From Streptomyces sp. CB02058 (lineage in GTDB: Bacteria > Actinomycetota > Actinomycetes > Streptomycetales > Streptomycetaceae), in contig NZ_LIPG01000002.1 of the NCBI RefSeq assembly GCF_001905505.1, positions 1,302,001 to 1,366,000 of the forward strand: 64,000 nucleotides of DNA. The letters are read 5' to 3'. Position numbers and translations under genes: made by a program. Under the pieces are notes generated by a model. That model saw nothing but the letters and a program-made list of their open reading frames with translations. It was not told the origin of the DNA and did no database searches. The number at the start of each line of letters is the position of its first letter. Position 1 is the first letter of the stretch. This document shows, one piece after another, positions 15,443 to 23,193 of this stretch.

Positions 15443-16402
15443 GTGACCTCAGCCCCCCTTGCCGCCCGACTCACCGACGTCGCCGGGCCGCTCTTCTTCC
15501 CCGTCACCGCCTACGGGCCGGACGGCGCCGTCGCCCTCGACGCGTTCCGCGCGCACGTGCGCGCGGGCGTCGACGCCGGTGCGGCGGCCGTCTTCGCCTG
15601 CTGCGGCACCGGTGAGTTCCACGCGCTGGCCCCCGAGGAGTTCCGACTCGTGGTCGCCGCCGCCGTCGAGGAGACCGCGGGCCGGGTGCCCGTCGTCGCG
15701 GGCGCCGGTTACGGCACGGCGCTCGCGGTCCAGTACGCGAAGCTCGCCGAGGAGGCGGGCGCGGACGGACTCCTGGCCATGCCGCCCTACCTGGTCGTCG
15801 CAGGCCAGGAGGGGCTGCTCGCCCACTATGCCGCGCTCGCCGCCGCCACCCCCCTGGAGACGATCGTCTACCAGCGGGACAACGCGGTCTTCACCCCGGA
15901 GACCGTCGTCGCCCTGGCGAAGACCCCCGGGATCATCGGCCTCAAGGACGGCCTGGGCGACCTGGACCTGATGCAGCGCATCGTCAGCGCCGTACGCACC
16001 GGGCTGCCCGGCGAGGACTTCCTGTACTTCAACGGGCTGCCCACCGCCGAGCTCACCGGGCTCGCCTACCGGGGCATCGGCGTCACGCTCTACTCGTCCG
16101 CCGTCTTCGCCTTCGCCCCCGACATCGCCCTGGCCTTCTACCGGGCGCTGGACTCCGGCGACGACGACCTCGTCAACGCGCTGCTCGACCACTTCTACCG
16201 GCCGCTCGTCGAACTCCGGGCCAAGGGCCGGGGATACGCCGTCTCGCTCGTGAAGGCGGCCGTCCGGCTGGAGGGCCTGGACGTCGGCCACGTCCGCACC
16301 CCGCTCACCGAGCCCTCCGCCGGGCACGTCGAGGAGCTGGCCGCGATCATCGCGAACGGCCGCGCCCTGCTGGAGAAGTACCCCGCGGGGGAGGCCAGGT
16401 GA
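15443..16402 (+). CDS. kdgD: 5-dehydro-4-deoxyglucarate dehydratase
   Basis: This 319-residue member of the DHDPS/NAL TIM-barrel family catalyses decarboxylating dehydration of 5-dehydro-4-deoxy-D-glucarate to 2,5-dioxopentanoate (2-oxoglutarate semialdehyde). The marks that separate it from DapA are CCGTGEFHAL (about residues 53-62), Tyr143 in VYQRDN and Schiff-base Lys168 in IGLKDGLGD. The GTG start has an AGGGAG ribosome site. It shares a GTGA overlap with the downstream gene and diverges from udh. Together with the semialdehyde dehydrogenase at 41.8 kb it completes uronate breakdown to 2-oxoglutarate. Confidence 0.9.
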   Translation: MTSAPLAARLTDVAGPLFFPVTAYGPDGAVALDAFRAHVRAGVDAGAAAVFACCGTGEFHALAPEEFRLVVAAAVEETAGRVPVVAGAGYGTALAVQYAKLAEEAGADGLLAMPPYLVVAGQEGLLAHYAALAAATPLETIVYQRDNAVFTPETVVALAKTPGIIGLKDGLGDLDLMQRIVSAVRTGLPGEDFLYFNGLPTAELTGLAYRGIGVTLYSSAVFAFAPDIALAFYRALDSGDDDLVNALLDHFYRPLVELRAKGRGYAVSLVKAAVRLEGLDVGHVRTPLTEPSAGHVEELAAIIANGRALLEKYPAGEAR

Positions 16403-17583
16403 AGGCCTCCGCCTTTCTGTACCCCTGGGACGTCGTCGGGGACCCGGACGCGGCCCGCCGCCTCGCCGGCCTCGGCGTCGAACAGGTGACGCTCGCCTCC
16501 GCCTACCACTCCACCCGGGCCCTGACGCCGCGCCACCCCGCCCGCCGGATCGTCACCGCCGAACACGCGGCGGTGCTCTACCCGCCGGACGAGGGCCGCT
16601 GGGCAGGGCGCGAGCTGCGCCCCTGGACGCAGTCCTGGGTGGCGGGCGACGACCCGTACGCCGAGGCCGCCGAGGCCCTGGCGGAGGAGGGCCTCCAGGT
16701 GCACTCCTGGGTGGTCCTCGCGCACAACTCCCGGCTCGGCGCGGAGCATCCGGACACCTCCGTGGTCAACGCCTACGGCGACCGCTACCCCTGGGCGCCG
16801 TGCATCGCGCGGCCCGACGTCCAGGCGTACCTGGTGGACCTGGCGGCCGAGGCGGCCGTACGCCCCGGGGCCTCGGGTGCCGAGCTGGAGTCGTGCGGCT
16901 GGTACGGCTTCGCCCATCTGCACGCCCACGACAAGACCTCCGGGGTGGGCCTCGGGGACGCCGCGCAGTATCTGATGTCCCTCTGCTTCTGCGCCGACTG
17001 CCGCGCCGGCTACGCCTCGGTGGGCCTGGACGCGGAGGAGCTGCGGGCCGCCGTGCACAGCGCCCTGGAGCCCGTATGGGCCGGTCAGGGGTCCGGGGAG
17101 TCCGGCTGGCAGGGCATCGGGAAGCTGCTCGGCGCGGACCTCGCCGACGCCACCCTGCGGTGGCGCGGACAGGTCGCAAGGGGCCTCCAGGAGGCGGCCG
17201 TCGCGGCGGTGCGCGGCGCGGCACCGGGACCGGACTTCCAGGTCCTGCTGCACGCCGATCCCGCGCCGTACCGCACCGGCGCCAACGTCGGTACGGACCC
17301 CGCCCACATCCTGTCCACGGCCGACGGGGTCGTGCTGCCCTGTACCGGCGGCGACGCGGCGCGCGAGGCGGTCCTCGGCCCCTTCGCGGGGCTCTCCGGG
17401 GTGCTGGCCGCCAACTTCAACGTGGTCACCGGCATGGGCGGAAGCCCCGGCACCCTGGCGCGGGACGCCGCGCACGCGGCCTCGCTCGGCGCGGGCGAAC
17501 TGCGCCTGTACCACGCGGGCCTGGCCTCGGGACCGGACCTCCGCGCCGTCGCGGACGCCCTGTCCGCGGTGCGCGGCGGCTGA
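16399..17583 (+). CDS. Unknown TIM-barrel-like protein coupled to kdgD
   Basis: This 394-residue protein is translationally coupled to kdgD by a GTGA overlap. The sequence alternates strands and helices like a glycosidase TIM barrel. ESCGWYGFAHLHAHDK (about residues 160-175) is followed by LCFCADCRAGY (about 195-205). The latter has Cys spacing like the zinc cluster that follows the acid/base region in GH42-type enzymes. ANFNVVTGMGGSPGTLARDAAHAASLGAGE closes the barrel. There is no signal peptide, so it acts in the cytoplasm. Its place in the uronate operon suggests action on an intracellular uronate-containing sugar or on a pathway intermediate. No established family function is recognised. 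Confidence 0.72.
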   Translation: MKASAFLYPWDVVGDPDAARRLAGLGVEQVTLASAYHSTRALTPRHPARRIVTAEHAAVLYPPDEGRWAGRELRPWTQSWVAGDDPYAEAAEALAEEGLQVHSWVVLAHNSRLGAEHPDTSVVNAYGDRYPWAPCIARPDVQAYLVDLAAEAAVRPGASGAELESCGWYGFAHLHAHDKTSGVGLGDAAQYLMSLCFCADCRAGYASVGLDAEELRAAVHSALEPVWAGQGSGESGWQGIGKLLGADLADATLRWRGQVARGLQEAAVAAVRGAAPGPDFQVLLHADPAPYRTGANVGTDPAHILSTADGVVLPCTGGDAAREAVLGPFAGLSGVLAANFNVVTGMGGSPGTLARDAAHAASLGAGELRLYHAGLASGPDLRAVADALSAVRGG

Positions 17584-17630
17584 CCGCCCGACGCTCCTCC
17601 CGCGGCCTTCCCGTCGCGGCTCCCCGAACA

Positions 17631-17658
17631 CAGGTCCCCGGCACACGCCGGGGACCTG
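17631..17658 (+). terminator. Strong stem-loop terminator
   Basis: CAGGTCCCCGGC and GCCGGGGACCTG form a 12-bp perfect stem with an ACAC loop 47 bp after the end of the kdgD operon. Confidence 0.8.
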
Positions 17659-17708
17659 CGGCGTATCCGGAGGCGGGCTGCGCAACCGAAATTCTTCCGT
17701 CAGAAGCA

Positions 17709-17768
17709 TTGACGAAACATTCTCACCGTCCTAGCTTCATCGCGTCATACTTCGTACGTCATATATGA
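17709..17768 (+). promoter_or_regulatory. Promoter and operator of the FCD-type regulator gene
   Basis: TTGACG (17709-17714) and TAGCTT (17732-17737), 17 bp apart, predict a start near 17743. Just downstream is the 10-bp palindrome TCATATATGA (17759-17768), in the extended context GTCATATATGAGAC. It is a likely FCD/GntR operator allowing autoregulation. A related AT-rich motif (TCATGAATATGGACG) lies below the kdgD promoter. Confidence 0.6.
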
Positions 17769-17802
17769 GACGCGATACGCGAGATGTGAGAGCACCCTTC
17801 CC

Positions 17803-18459
17803 ATGACCTTTGCGCCTGCCCCGATCCCGTCCAGGACCCAGTACGTGCTGGAGGCGATCAAGCACGCGATCCTCACCGCGCAGCTGCGACCGGGGCAGGC
17901 GCTCGTGGAGACCGAACTCGCCGCCCAGTTCGGGGTGTCGAAGACCCCCGTGCGCGAGGCGCTGAAGACGCTCGCCGGGACCGGACTGGTGGTCATGAGC
18001 CAGTACAAGGGCGCCACCGTGCGGCTCGTGGACGCGGCCATGGCCCGGGAGGTGTACGACGTACGCCTGCTCCTGGAGCCGGAGGCGCTGCGCCGCACCA
18101 TCACCCGGCAGGCGTCGCTGGAGGCCGCCCAGGAGGCCCTGGAGCGGGCCGACTCGGCGATCGACAAGGCGGACAGGTCGCTCGCCAACCGGGACTTCCA
18201 CCGGGCCCTCTACCTGCCCTGCGGCAACCCGCTGCTCGGCCGGATGCTCGACGAGGTCCGCGACCAGGCCGCGCTCGTGTCGACCGTCGCCTGGTCGGCC
18301 ATCCCGTCCTGGGAGCGCGAGGCGGCCGAGCACCGCGAGATCCTCCGGCTCGCCCTCTCCGCCGACGCCGAGGCCGCCGCGGGAGCCCTGCGCGACCACA
18401 TCGCATCGTTCGTACGCCGTGCCTTCCCCGACGACGAAGACGGGGGTGACACGGCGTGA
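17803..18459 (+). CDS. GntR-family regulator, FCD subgroup
   Basis: This 218-residue protein has an N-terminal winged helix (about residues 12-75). It carries the GntR signature VETELAAQFGVSKTPVREALKTL, here split as VETELAAQFGVSK and TPVREALKTLAG. The all-helical FCD ligand domain (about 88-210) has metal/ligand residues RDFHRAL, EHREIL and DHI. FCD regulators usually sense organic or sugar acids. It heads an operon with an aldonate-pathway enzyme pair, so it probably senses an intermediate such as a 2-keto-3-deoxy acid. Its stop overlaps a GTG that could serve as an alternative start of the next gene. Confidence 0.88.
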   Translation: MTFAPAPIPSRTQYVLEAIKHAILTAQLRPGQALVETELAAQFGVSKTPVREALKTLAGTGLVVMSQYKGATVRLVDAAMAREVYDVRLLLEPEALRRTITRQASLEAAQEALERADSAIDKADRSLANRDFHRALYLPCGNPLLGRMLDEVRDQAALVSTVAWSAIPSWEREAAEHREILRLALSADAEAAAGALRDHIASFVRRAFPDDEDGGDTA

Positions 18460-18509
18460 ACCACCCGCTGGAACCGACTCACCAGCACTCCGACGAAAGG
18501 CCAGTCCGC

Positions 18510-19412
18510 ATGGACCTCACCCCGCTGAAGGCGGCCCTCGCAGACGTAGTGGCGATCCCGGTGACCCCGTTCACCGAGGACGGGAGCATCGACGTCCCGG
18601 CCCACCGCGCGCTGCTGCGCAGGCTGCTCGACGGCGGCGTCCGCATCGTCACCCCGAACGGCAACACCGGTGAGTTCTACGCGCTCACCCCCGACGAGCG
18701 GCGTACCGTCACCGAGCTGACCATCGAGGAGGCGGGCGGCCGGGCCACCGTGCTGGTGGGTGTCGGCCACGACGTGCCGACCGCCGTGGCCGCCGCCGAG
18801 CACGCCAGGGAAGCCGGCGCCGAGATGGTGATGGTGCACCAGCCCGTGCACCCCTACGTCTCGCAGGACGGCTGGATCGACTACCACCGCGCCATCGCGG
18901 AGGCCGTCCCGGAGCTCGGCGTCGTCCCCTACATCCGCAACCCGCTGCTGACGGGCGAGGCGCTCACCGAGCTCGCCGACGCCTGCCCCAACGTCATCGG
19001 CGTGAAGTACGCCGTGCCGGACGCCGCCCGCTTCGGCGCGTTCGCCCGTGACGCCGGCCTGGAGCGGTTCGTCTGGGTCGCCGGGCTCGCCGAGCTCTAC
19101 GCCCCCTCCTACTTCGCCACCGGCGCCACCGGTTTCACCTCCGGCCTGGTCAACATCGCCCCCGGCGTCTCGCTGGACATGCTGGAGGCGCTGCGGGCCG
19201 GCGACTACACCGCGGCGATGAAGGTCTGGGAGCGGATCCGCCGCTTCGAGGAACTGCGCGCCGACCGGCAGTCCGCGAACAACGTGACGGTCGTCAAGGA
19301 GGCCCTGGCCTCGCTCGGACTCTGCCGCCGCGACGTACGTCCGCCGAGCCGGGTGCTCCCCGAGGCGCAGCGCGCCGAGGTCGCCGACCAGGTCGCCGGG
19401 TGGTCGATATGA
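18510..19412 (+). CDS. DHDPS/NAL-family 2-keto-3-deoxy sugar acid dehydratase or aldolase
   Basis: This 300-residue TIM-barrel lyase has Schiff-base Lys166 (IGVKYAV) and Tyr141 (VPYIRNP). NGNTGEFYAL (about residues 51-60) replaces the DapA GTTGES, which points to a sugar-acid substrate rather than aspartate semialdehyde. It is coupled by an ATGA overlap to an L-arabonate-type dehydratase. It therefore probably acts on the 2-keto-3-deoxy product, either dehydrating it to 2-oxoglutarate semialdehyde (as L-KDA dehydratase does) or splitting it to pyruvate. The ATG with AAAGG upstream is preferred; a GTG at 18456 overlapping the regulator stop would add 18 residues. The family is certain; the exact reaction is inferred. 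Confidence 0.78.
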   Translation: MDLTPLKAALADVVAIPVTPFTEDGSIDVPAHRALLRRLLDGGVRIVTPNGNTGEFYALTPDERRTVTELTIEEAGGRATVLVGVGHDVPTAVAAAEHAREAGAEMVMVHQPVHPYVSQDGWIDYHRAIAEAVPELGVVPYIRNPLLTGEALTELADACPNVIGVKYAVPDAARFGAFARDAGLERFVWVAGLAELYAPSYFATGATGFTSGLVNIAPGVSLDMLEALRAGDYTAAMKVWERIRRFEELRADRQSANNVTVVKEALASLGLCRRDVRPPSRVLPEAQRAEVADQVAGWSI

Positions 19413-21154
19413 CAGCCGACGGTACGACGGGCCGCCGCATCGCCCCCGAGGAGCTGCGCAGCCACCAGTGGTGGGGCACGGACGGGCTCCGCTCCTTCAG
19501 CCACCGCGCCCGCACCCGGCAGCTCGGCTACCTCCCCGAGGAGCACCTGGGCAAGCCGGTCATCGCGATCCTCAACACCTGGTCCGACATCAACCCGTGC
19601 CACGTCCATCTGCGCGACCGCGCGCAGGCGGTCAAGCGGGGCGTCTGGCAGGCGGGCGGCTTCCCGCTCGAGTTCCCGGTCTCCACGCTCTCGGAGACCT
19701 TCCAGAAGCCGACCCCGATGCTCTACCGCAACATGCTGGCGATGGAGACGGAGGAGCTGCTGCGCTCCTACCCCGTCGACGGCGCGGTGCTGCTCGGCGG
19801 CTGCGACAAGTCCACCCCCGCGCTGCTGATGGGCGCCGCCTCCGTCGACCTGCCGACGGTCTTCGTGCCCGCCGGGCCGATGCTGCCGGGCCACTGGCGC
19901 AACGAGGTCCTGGGCTCCGGCACGGACATGTGGAAGTACTGGGACGACAAGCGGGCCGGACTCATCGGCGACTGCGAGATGGGCGAACTGGAGAACGGGC
20001 TCGCCCGCTCTCCCGGCCACTGCATGACGATGGGCACCGCCTCGACCCTGACGGCCGCCGCCGAGGCGCTGGGCGTCACCGTGCCGGGAGCCTCCTCCAT
20101 CCCGGCGGTGGACTCCGGCCACGACCGGATGGCCGCGCAGTCCGGCCTCCGCATCGTCGAACTGGTGTGGCAGCAGCTCACGTTGTCGAAGATCCTCACG
20201 GCAGACGCCTACGAGGACGCCGTCGCCACGGTGCTCGCGCTCGGCGGCTCCACCAACGCCGTCATCCACCTCATCGCGATGGCCGGCCGCTCCGGGGTGA
20301 AGCTCACCCTGGACGACTTCGACCGCATCGCCCGCACCGTCCCGGTCCTCGCCAACCTCCGCCCCGGCGGGAAGTACCTGATGGAGGACTTCCACTTCGC
20401 CGGAGGGCTGCCGGGATTCCTGGCCCGGCTCACCGACGTACTCCACCTGGACCGGCCCACCGTCACCCACGACACCCTGCGCGAGCAGATCGACGGGGCG
20501 CTCGTGCACAACACCGACGTCATCCGGGAGCGGGACAACCCCCTGGCCGAGGAGGGCGGCGTGGCGGTGCTGCGCGGCAACCTCTGCCCCGACGGCGCCG
20601 TCATCAAGCACATCGCCGCCGAGCCGCATCTGCTCCGTCACACCGGACCCGCGGTCGTCTTCGACGACTACAAGGAGATGCAGCGCACCATCAACGACCC
20701 GGCCCTGGCCCTCACCCCGGACCATGTGCTGGTGCTCCGCAACGCCGGCCCCAAGGGCGGTCCCGGCATGCCCGAGTACGGCATGCTGCCGATCCCGGAT
20801 TACCTGCTCAAGCAGGGCGTGCGTGACATGGTGCGGCTCTCCGACGCCCGGATGAGCGGCACCAGTTACGGGGCCTGCGTCCTGCACATCGCGCCCGAGT
20901 CCTTCGTCGGCGGACCGCTCGCCCTGGTCCGCACCGGGGACCTGATCACGCTGGACGTGGAGGCGCGGCTGCTCCATCTCGACGTGTCCGACGAGGAGCT
21001 GGAGCTGCGCAGGTCCGAGTGGACCGAGCCGCCCGCCCGCTACGGGCGCGGATACGGCGCGCTCTACCAGGACCAGATCACCCAGGCCGACACGGGATGC
21101 GACTTCACGTTCCTGGCCCGGCGGGGAGAAGTGCCCGACCCGTACGCGGGCTGA
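19409..21154 (+). CDS. IlvD/EDD-family aldonate dehydratase, L-arabonate type
   Basis: This 581-residue protein has iron-sulfur ligands at Cys64 (SDINPCHVHL), Cys132 (LGGCDKSTPA) and Cys205 (SPGHCMTMGTAST). The family motif KGGPGMPEYGM lies near residue 452. The length and the DINPCH/HCMTMG variants fit the pentonate (L-arabonate/xylonate) dehydratase branch rather than dihydroxyacid dehydratase or Edd. It dehydrates an aldonate to its 2-keto-3-deoxy form. It overlaps the preceding lyase gene (ATGA). Arabinan is a major side chain of rhamnogalacturonan I, which would explain its place in a pectin region. The sugar dehydrogenase and lactonase that would supply an aldonate are not in the window. 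Confidence 0.85.
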   Translation: MTADGTTGRRIAPEELRSHQWWGTDGLRSFSHRARTRQLGYLPEEHLGKPVIAILNTWSDINPCHVHLRDRAQAVKRGVWQAGGFPLEFPVSTLSETFQKPTPMLYRNMLAMETEELLRSYPVDGAVLLGGCDKSTPALLMGAASVDLPTVFVPAGPMLPGHWRNEVLGSGTDMWKYWDDKRAGLIGDCEMGELENGLARSPGHCMTMGTASTLTAAAEALGVTVPGASSIPAVDSGHDRMAAQSGLRIVELVWQQLTLSKILTADAYEDAVATVLALGGSTNAVIHLIAMAGRSGVKLTLDDFDRIARTVPVLANLRPGGKYLMEDFHFAGGLPGFLARLTDVLHLDRPTVTHDTLREQIDGALVHNTDVIRERDNPLAEEGGVAVLRGNLCPDGAVIKHIAAEPHLLRHTGPAVVFDDYKEMQRTINDPALALTPDHVLVLRNAGPKGGPGMPEYGMLPIPDYLLKQGVRDMVRLSDARMSGTSYGACVLHIAPESFVGGPLALVRTGDLITLDVEARLLHLDVSDEELELRRSEWTEPPARYGRGYGALYQDQITQADTGCDFTFLARRGEVPDPYAG

Positions 21155-21209
21155 ACCGGGCGCACGGAATTCAGCGCGCCGCTCCCGTCCGGGATACCGA
21201 ACGGCATGC

Positions 21210-21224
21210 GGTAAGCGCTTGCAC
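21210..21224 (+). promoter_or_regulatory. LacI/CcpA-type operator upstream of the pectin operon
   Basis: GGTAAGCGCTTGCAC contains the 8-bp palindrome AAGCGCTT (21213-21220), typical of LacI-family operators. It lies 120 bp before the first ABC permease gene. The same AAGCGCTT core appears at 37597-37604 ahead of the NCS2 permease gene. No LacI-family gene is adjacent; the only one in the window is 36 kb away. Confidence 0.5.
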
Positions 21225-21343
21225 CATGCACGGAAAGCGCGCACCGAACGCACCGTGAGCACGGAGCGCACGCACCGCACCACACCGAGAGAACGCACCG
21301 AGAGCACGGCACATCCCGCACTTCCCAGAGATCGGAGAGCGTC

Positions 21344-22279
21344 ATGGCCCACACAGCCGTGGCCCCACCGCCGCCCAAGGCAAAGGCGCCCAAGCGCCGT
21401 TCGGCGAGTCCCCGCCGCCTGCCGTACCTGCTGATCGCGCCCGCGGGCCTGCTGATGCTGGGCTTCATCGCCTATCCGGTGATCAGCGTCTTCTACTACA
21501 GCCTGCAGAACTACAACGTCACCAAGCCGTGGCGGAACGGCTTCGCCGGCTTCGACAACTTCACCCGGATCTTCACGGAGGACGACCAGTTCTGGTCGAC
21601 GCTCGGCTTCAGCGCCCAGTGGGTCTTCACCCAGGTCACCCTGCAGCTCGCACTCGGCCTCGCGCTCGCGCTGATCGTCAACCAGACCTTCATAGGCCGC
21701 GGGATATCCCGCGCCATGGTCTTCTCGCCCTGGGCCGTCTCCGGTGTGCTGACCAGCACCATCTGGATCCTGCTCTACAACTCCTCCACCGGCTTCAGCC
21801 GCTACCTCGCGGACGCCGGGATCGGCGAGTACGGCACCTCGGTGCTCTCCGACACCGGGACGGTGTTCTGGGCGGCGACCATCTCCGAACTCTGGCGCGG
21901 TGTCCCCTTCTTCGCCATCCTCATCCTCGCCGACCTCCAGTCCGTCTCCAAGGAGCTGTACGAGGCGGCGTCGGTGGACGGCGCGGGGCGGATGCGGCAG
22001 TTCTTCCACATCACCCTCCCGCACCTCCGCGACGCGATCATCCTCGCCACCCTGCTGCGCGGGGTCTGGGAGTTCAACAACGTCGACCTGCTCTACACCC
22101 TCACCGGCGGCGGGCCGGCGGGTGAGACGACCACACTCCCGCTCTACGTCGCCAATACAGGCATCGAGGGCCACGACTTCGGATACGCCTCGGCGCTCAC
22201 CACCGTCGCCTTCGTGATCCTCCTCTTCTGCTCGATCGTCTATCTGCGCCTGAGCAAGTTCGGAGGCGACCACAAGTGA
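21344..22279 (+). CDS. Sugar ABC transporter permease (MalF/MsmF type)
   Basis: This 311-residue protein has six membrane segments and the cytoplasmic EAA loop EAASVDGAGRMRQFFHITLP (about residues 205-224), which contacts the ATPase. It is a CUT1-class importer subunit. It is the first gene of a long run of plus-strand genes to 35.2 kb encoding pectin breakdown enzymes, so it probably imports oligogalacturonides or rhamnogalacturonan fragments. GGAGAG lies 6 bases before the ATG. It shares a GTGA overlap with the second permease. No ATPase gene is present in the locus. Confidence 0.92.
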   Translation: MAHTAVAPPPPKAKAPKRRSASPRRLPYLLIAPAGLLMLGFIAYPVISVFYYSLQNYNVTKPWRNGFAGFDNFTRIFTEDDQFWSTLGFSAQWVFTQVTLQLALGLALALIVNQTFIGRGISRAMVFSPWAVSGVLTSTIWILLYNSSTGFSRYLADAGIGEYGTSVLSDTGTVFWAATISELWRGVPFFAILILADLQSVSKELYEAASVDGAGRMRQFFHITLPHLRDAIILATLLRGVWEFNNVDLLYTLTGGGPAGETTTLPLYVANTGIEGHDFGYASALTTVAFVILLFCSIVYLRLSKFGGDHK

Positions 22280-23193
22280 CTGCCGCACTCGCAGAGAAGA
22301 ACAGCGCCCGCACGCCGGGCCTGGCCGCGGGCGACGACGCCCCGCCGCCCTCCGCGCCCCGGCGCAGCAAGCGCGAGCGTGCCTTCGACGACGTACCGCG
22401 CTGGCAGATCTACGTGCCGCTCGGCATCTATCTGCTCTTCACGCTCATCCCGTTCTACTGGATGTTCCTCTTCGCCGTACGGCCCGCCGGCTCCACCTCG
22501 CTGGTGCCCTGGCCGATGACGGGGGACCACTTCTCCAAGGTCTGGAACGAGCGCAGCTTCGCCCTCTTCTTCCAGAACAGCATGATCGTCGGCGTCGCGA
22601 CGCTGATCGCCACGACCCTGGTCGCGCTGGCCGGCGGCTACGCCCTGGCCCGGTTCGACTTCAAGATCAAGGGCGCCTTCATGCTGGCGCTGCTCTGCTC
22701 GCAGTTCATCCCGGGCGCCCTGATGCTCGTGCCGCTCTTCGAGATCTTCAAGAACCTCCAGATGATCAACTCCCTGGGGAGTGTCGTCATCGCGGAGACC
22801 GTCTTCCAGCTCCCGCTGTCGATCATCCTGATCAGCGGCTTCATCAAGAACGTGCCGGTCTCCCTCGAAGAGGCCGCCTGGGTGGACGGCTGCTCCCGCT
22901 TCAAGGCCTTCTGCGCCGTGGTCCTGCCGCTTCTGCGCCCCGGACTCATCGCCGTCGGCTCCTTCGCCTTCGTCCACAGCTGGAACCACTTCCTGTTCGC
23001 CCTGATGTTCCTCAGCGAGCAGGACAAGCAGACGATCCCGGTCGGCCTGAACACCCTCATCGGCGCCGACAGCGTCGACCTGGGCGCGCTGGCCGCGGGC
23101 GGAGTCATCGCCGCCGTGCCCGTGGTGATCGTCTTCGCCTTCATCCAGAAGTGGCTCATCACCGGCTTCAGCGCGGGCGCCGTGAAGGGATGA
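22276..23193 (+). CDS. Sugar ABC transporter permease (MalG/MsmG type)
   Basis: This 305-residue protein has an N-terminal cytoplasmic segment of about 45 residues and six membrane spans. The EAA loop EEAAWVDGCSRFKAFCAVVLP lies near residues 196-215 (quoted here as two parts, EEAAWVDG and CSRFKAFCAVVLP). It pairs with the preceding permease; the matching binding protein is 6 kb downstream at 29236. The GTG start overlaps the preceding stop and its own stop overlaps the pectate lyase start (ATGA), so translation is coupled through three genes. Confidence 0.92.
   Translation: MTAALAEKNSARTPGLAAGDDAPPPSAPRRSKRERAFDDVPRWQIYVPLGIYLLFTLIPFYWMFLFAVRPAGSTSLVPWPMTGDHFSKVWNERSFALFFQNSMIVGVATLIATTLVALAGGYALARFDFKIKGAFMLALLCSQFIPGALMLVPLFEIFKNLQMINSLGSVVIAETVFQLPLSIILISGFIKNVPVSLEEAAWVDGCSRFKAFCAVVLPLLRPGLIAVGSFAFVHSWNHFLFALMFLSEQDKQTIPVGLNTLIGADSVDLGALAAGGVIAAVPVVIVFAFIQKWLITGFSAGAVKG

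Noticed and set aside
19205..22288. 1027-codon open frame on the minus strand
   Set aside because: It lies entirely antisense to a dehydratase, a DHDPS-like enzyme and an ABC permease with intact motifs. Its composition (Gly/Arg/Asp/Val-rich, no motifs) is that of a GC-rich shadow frame.
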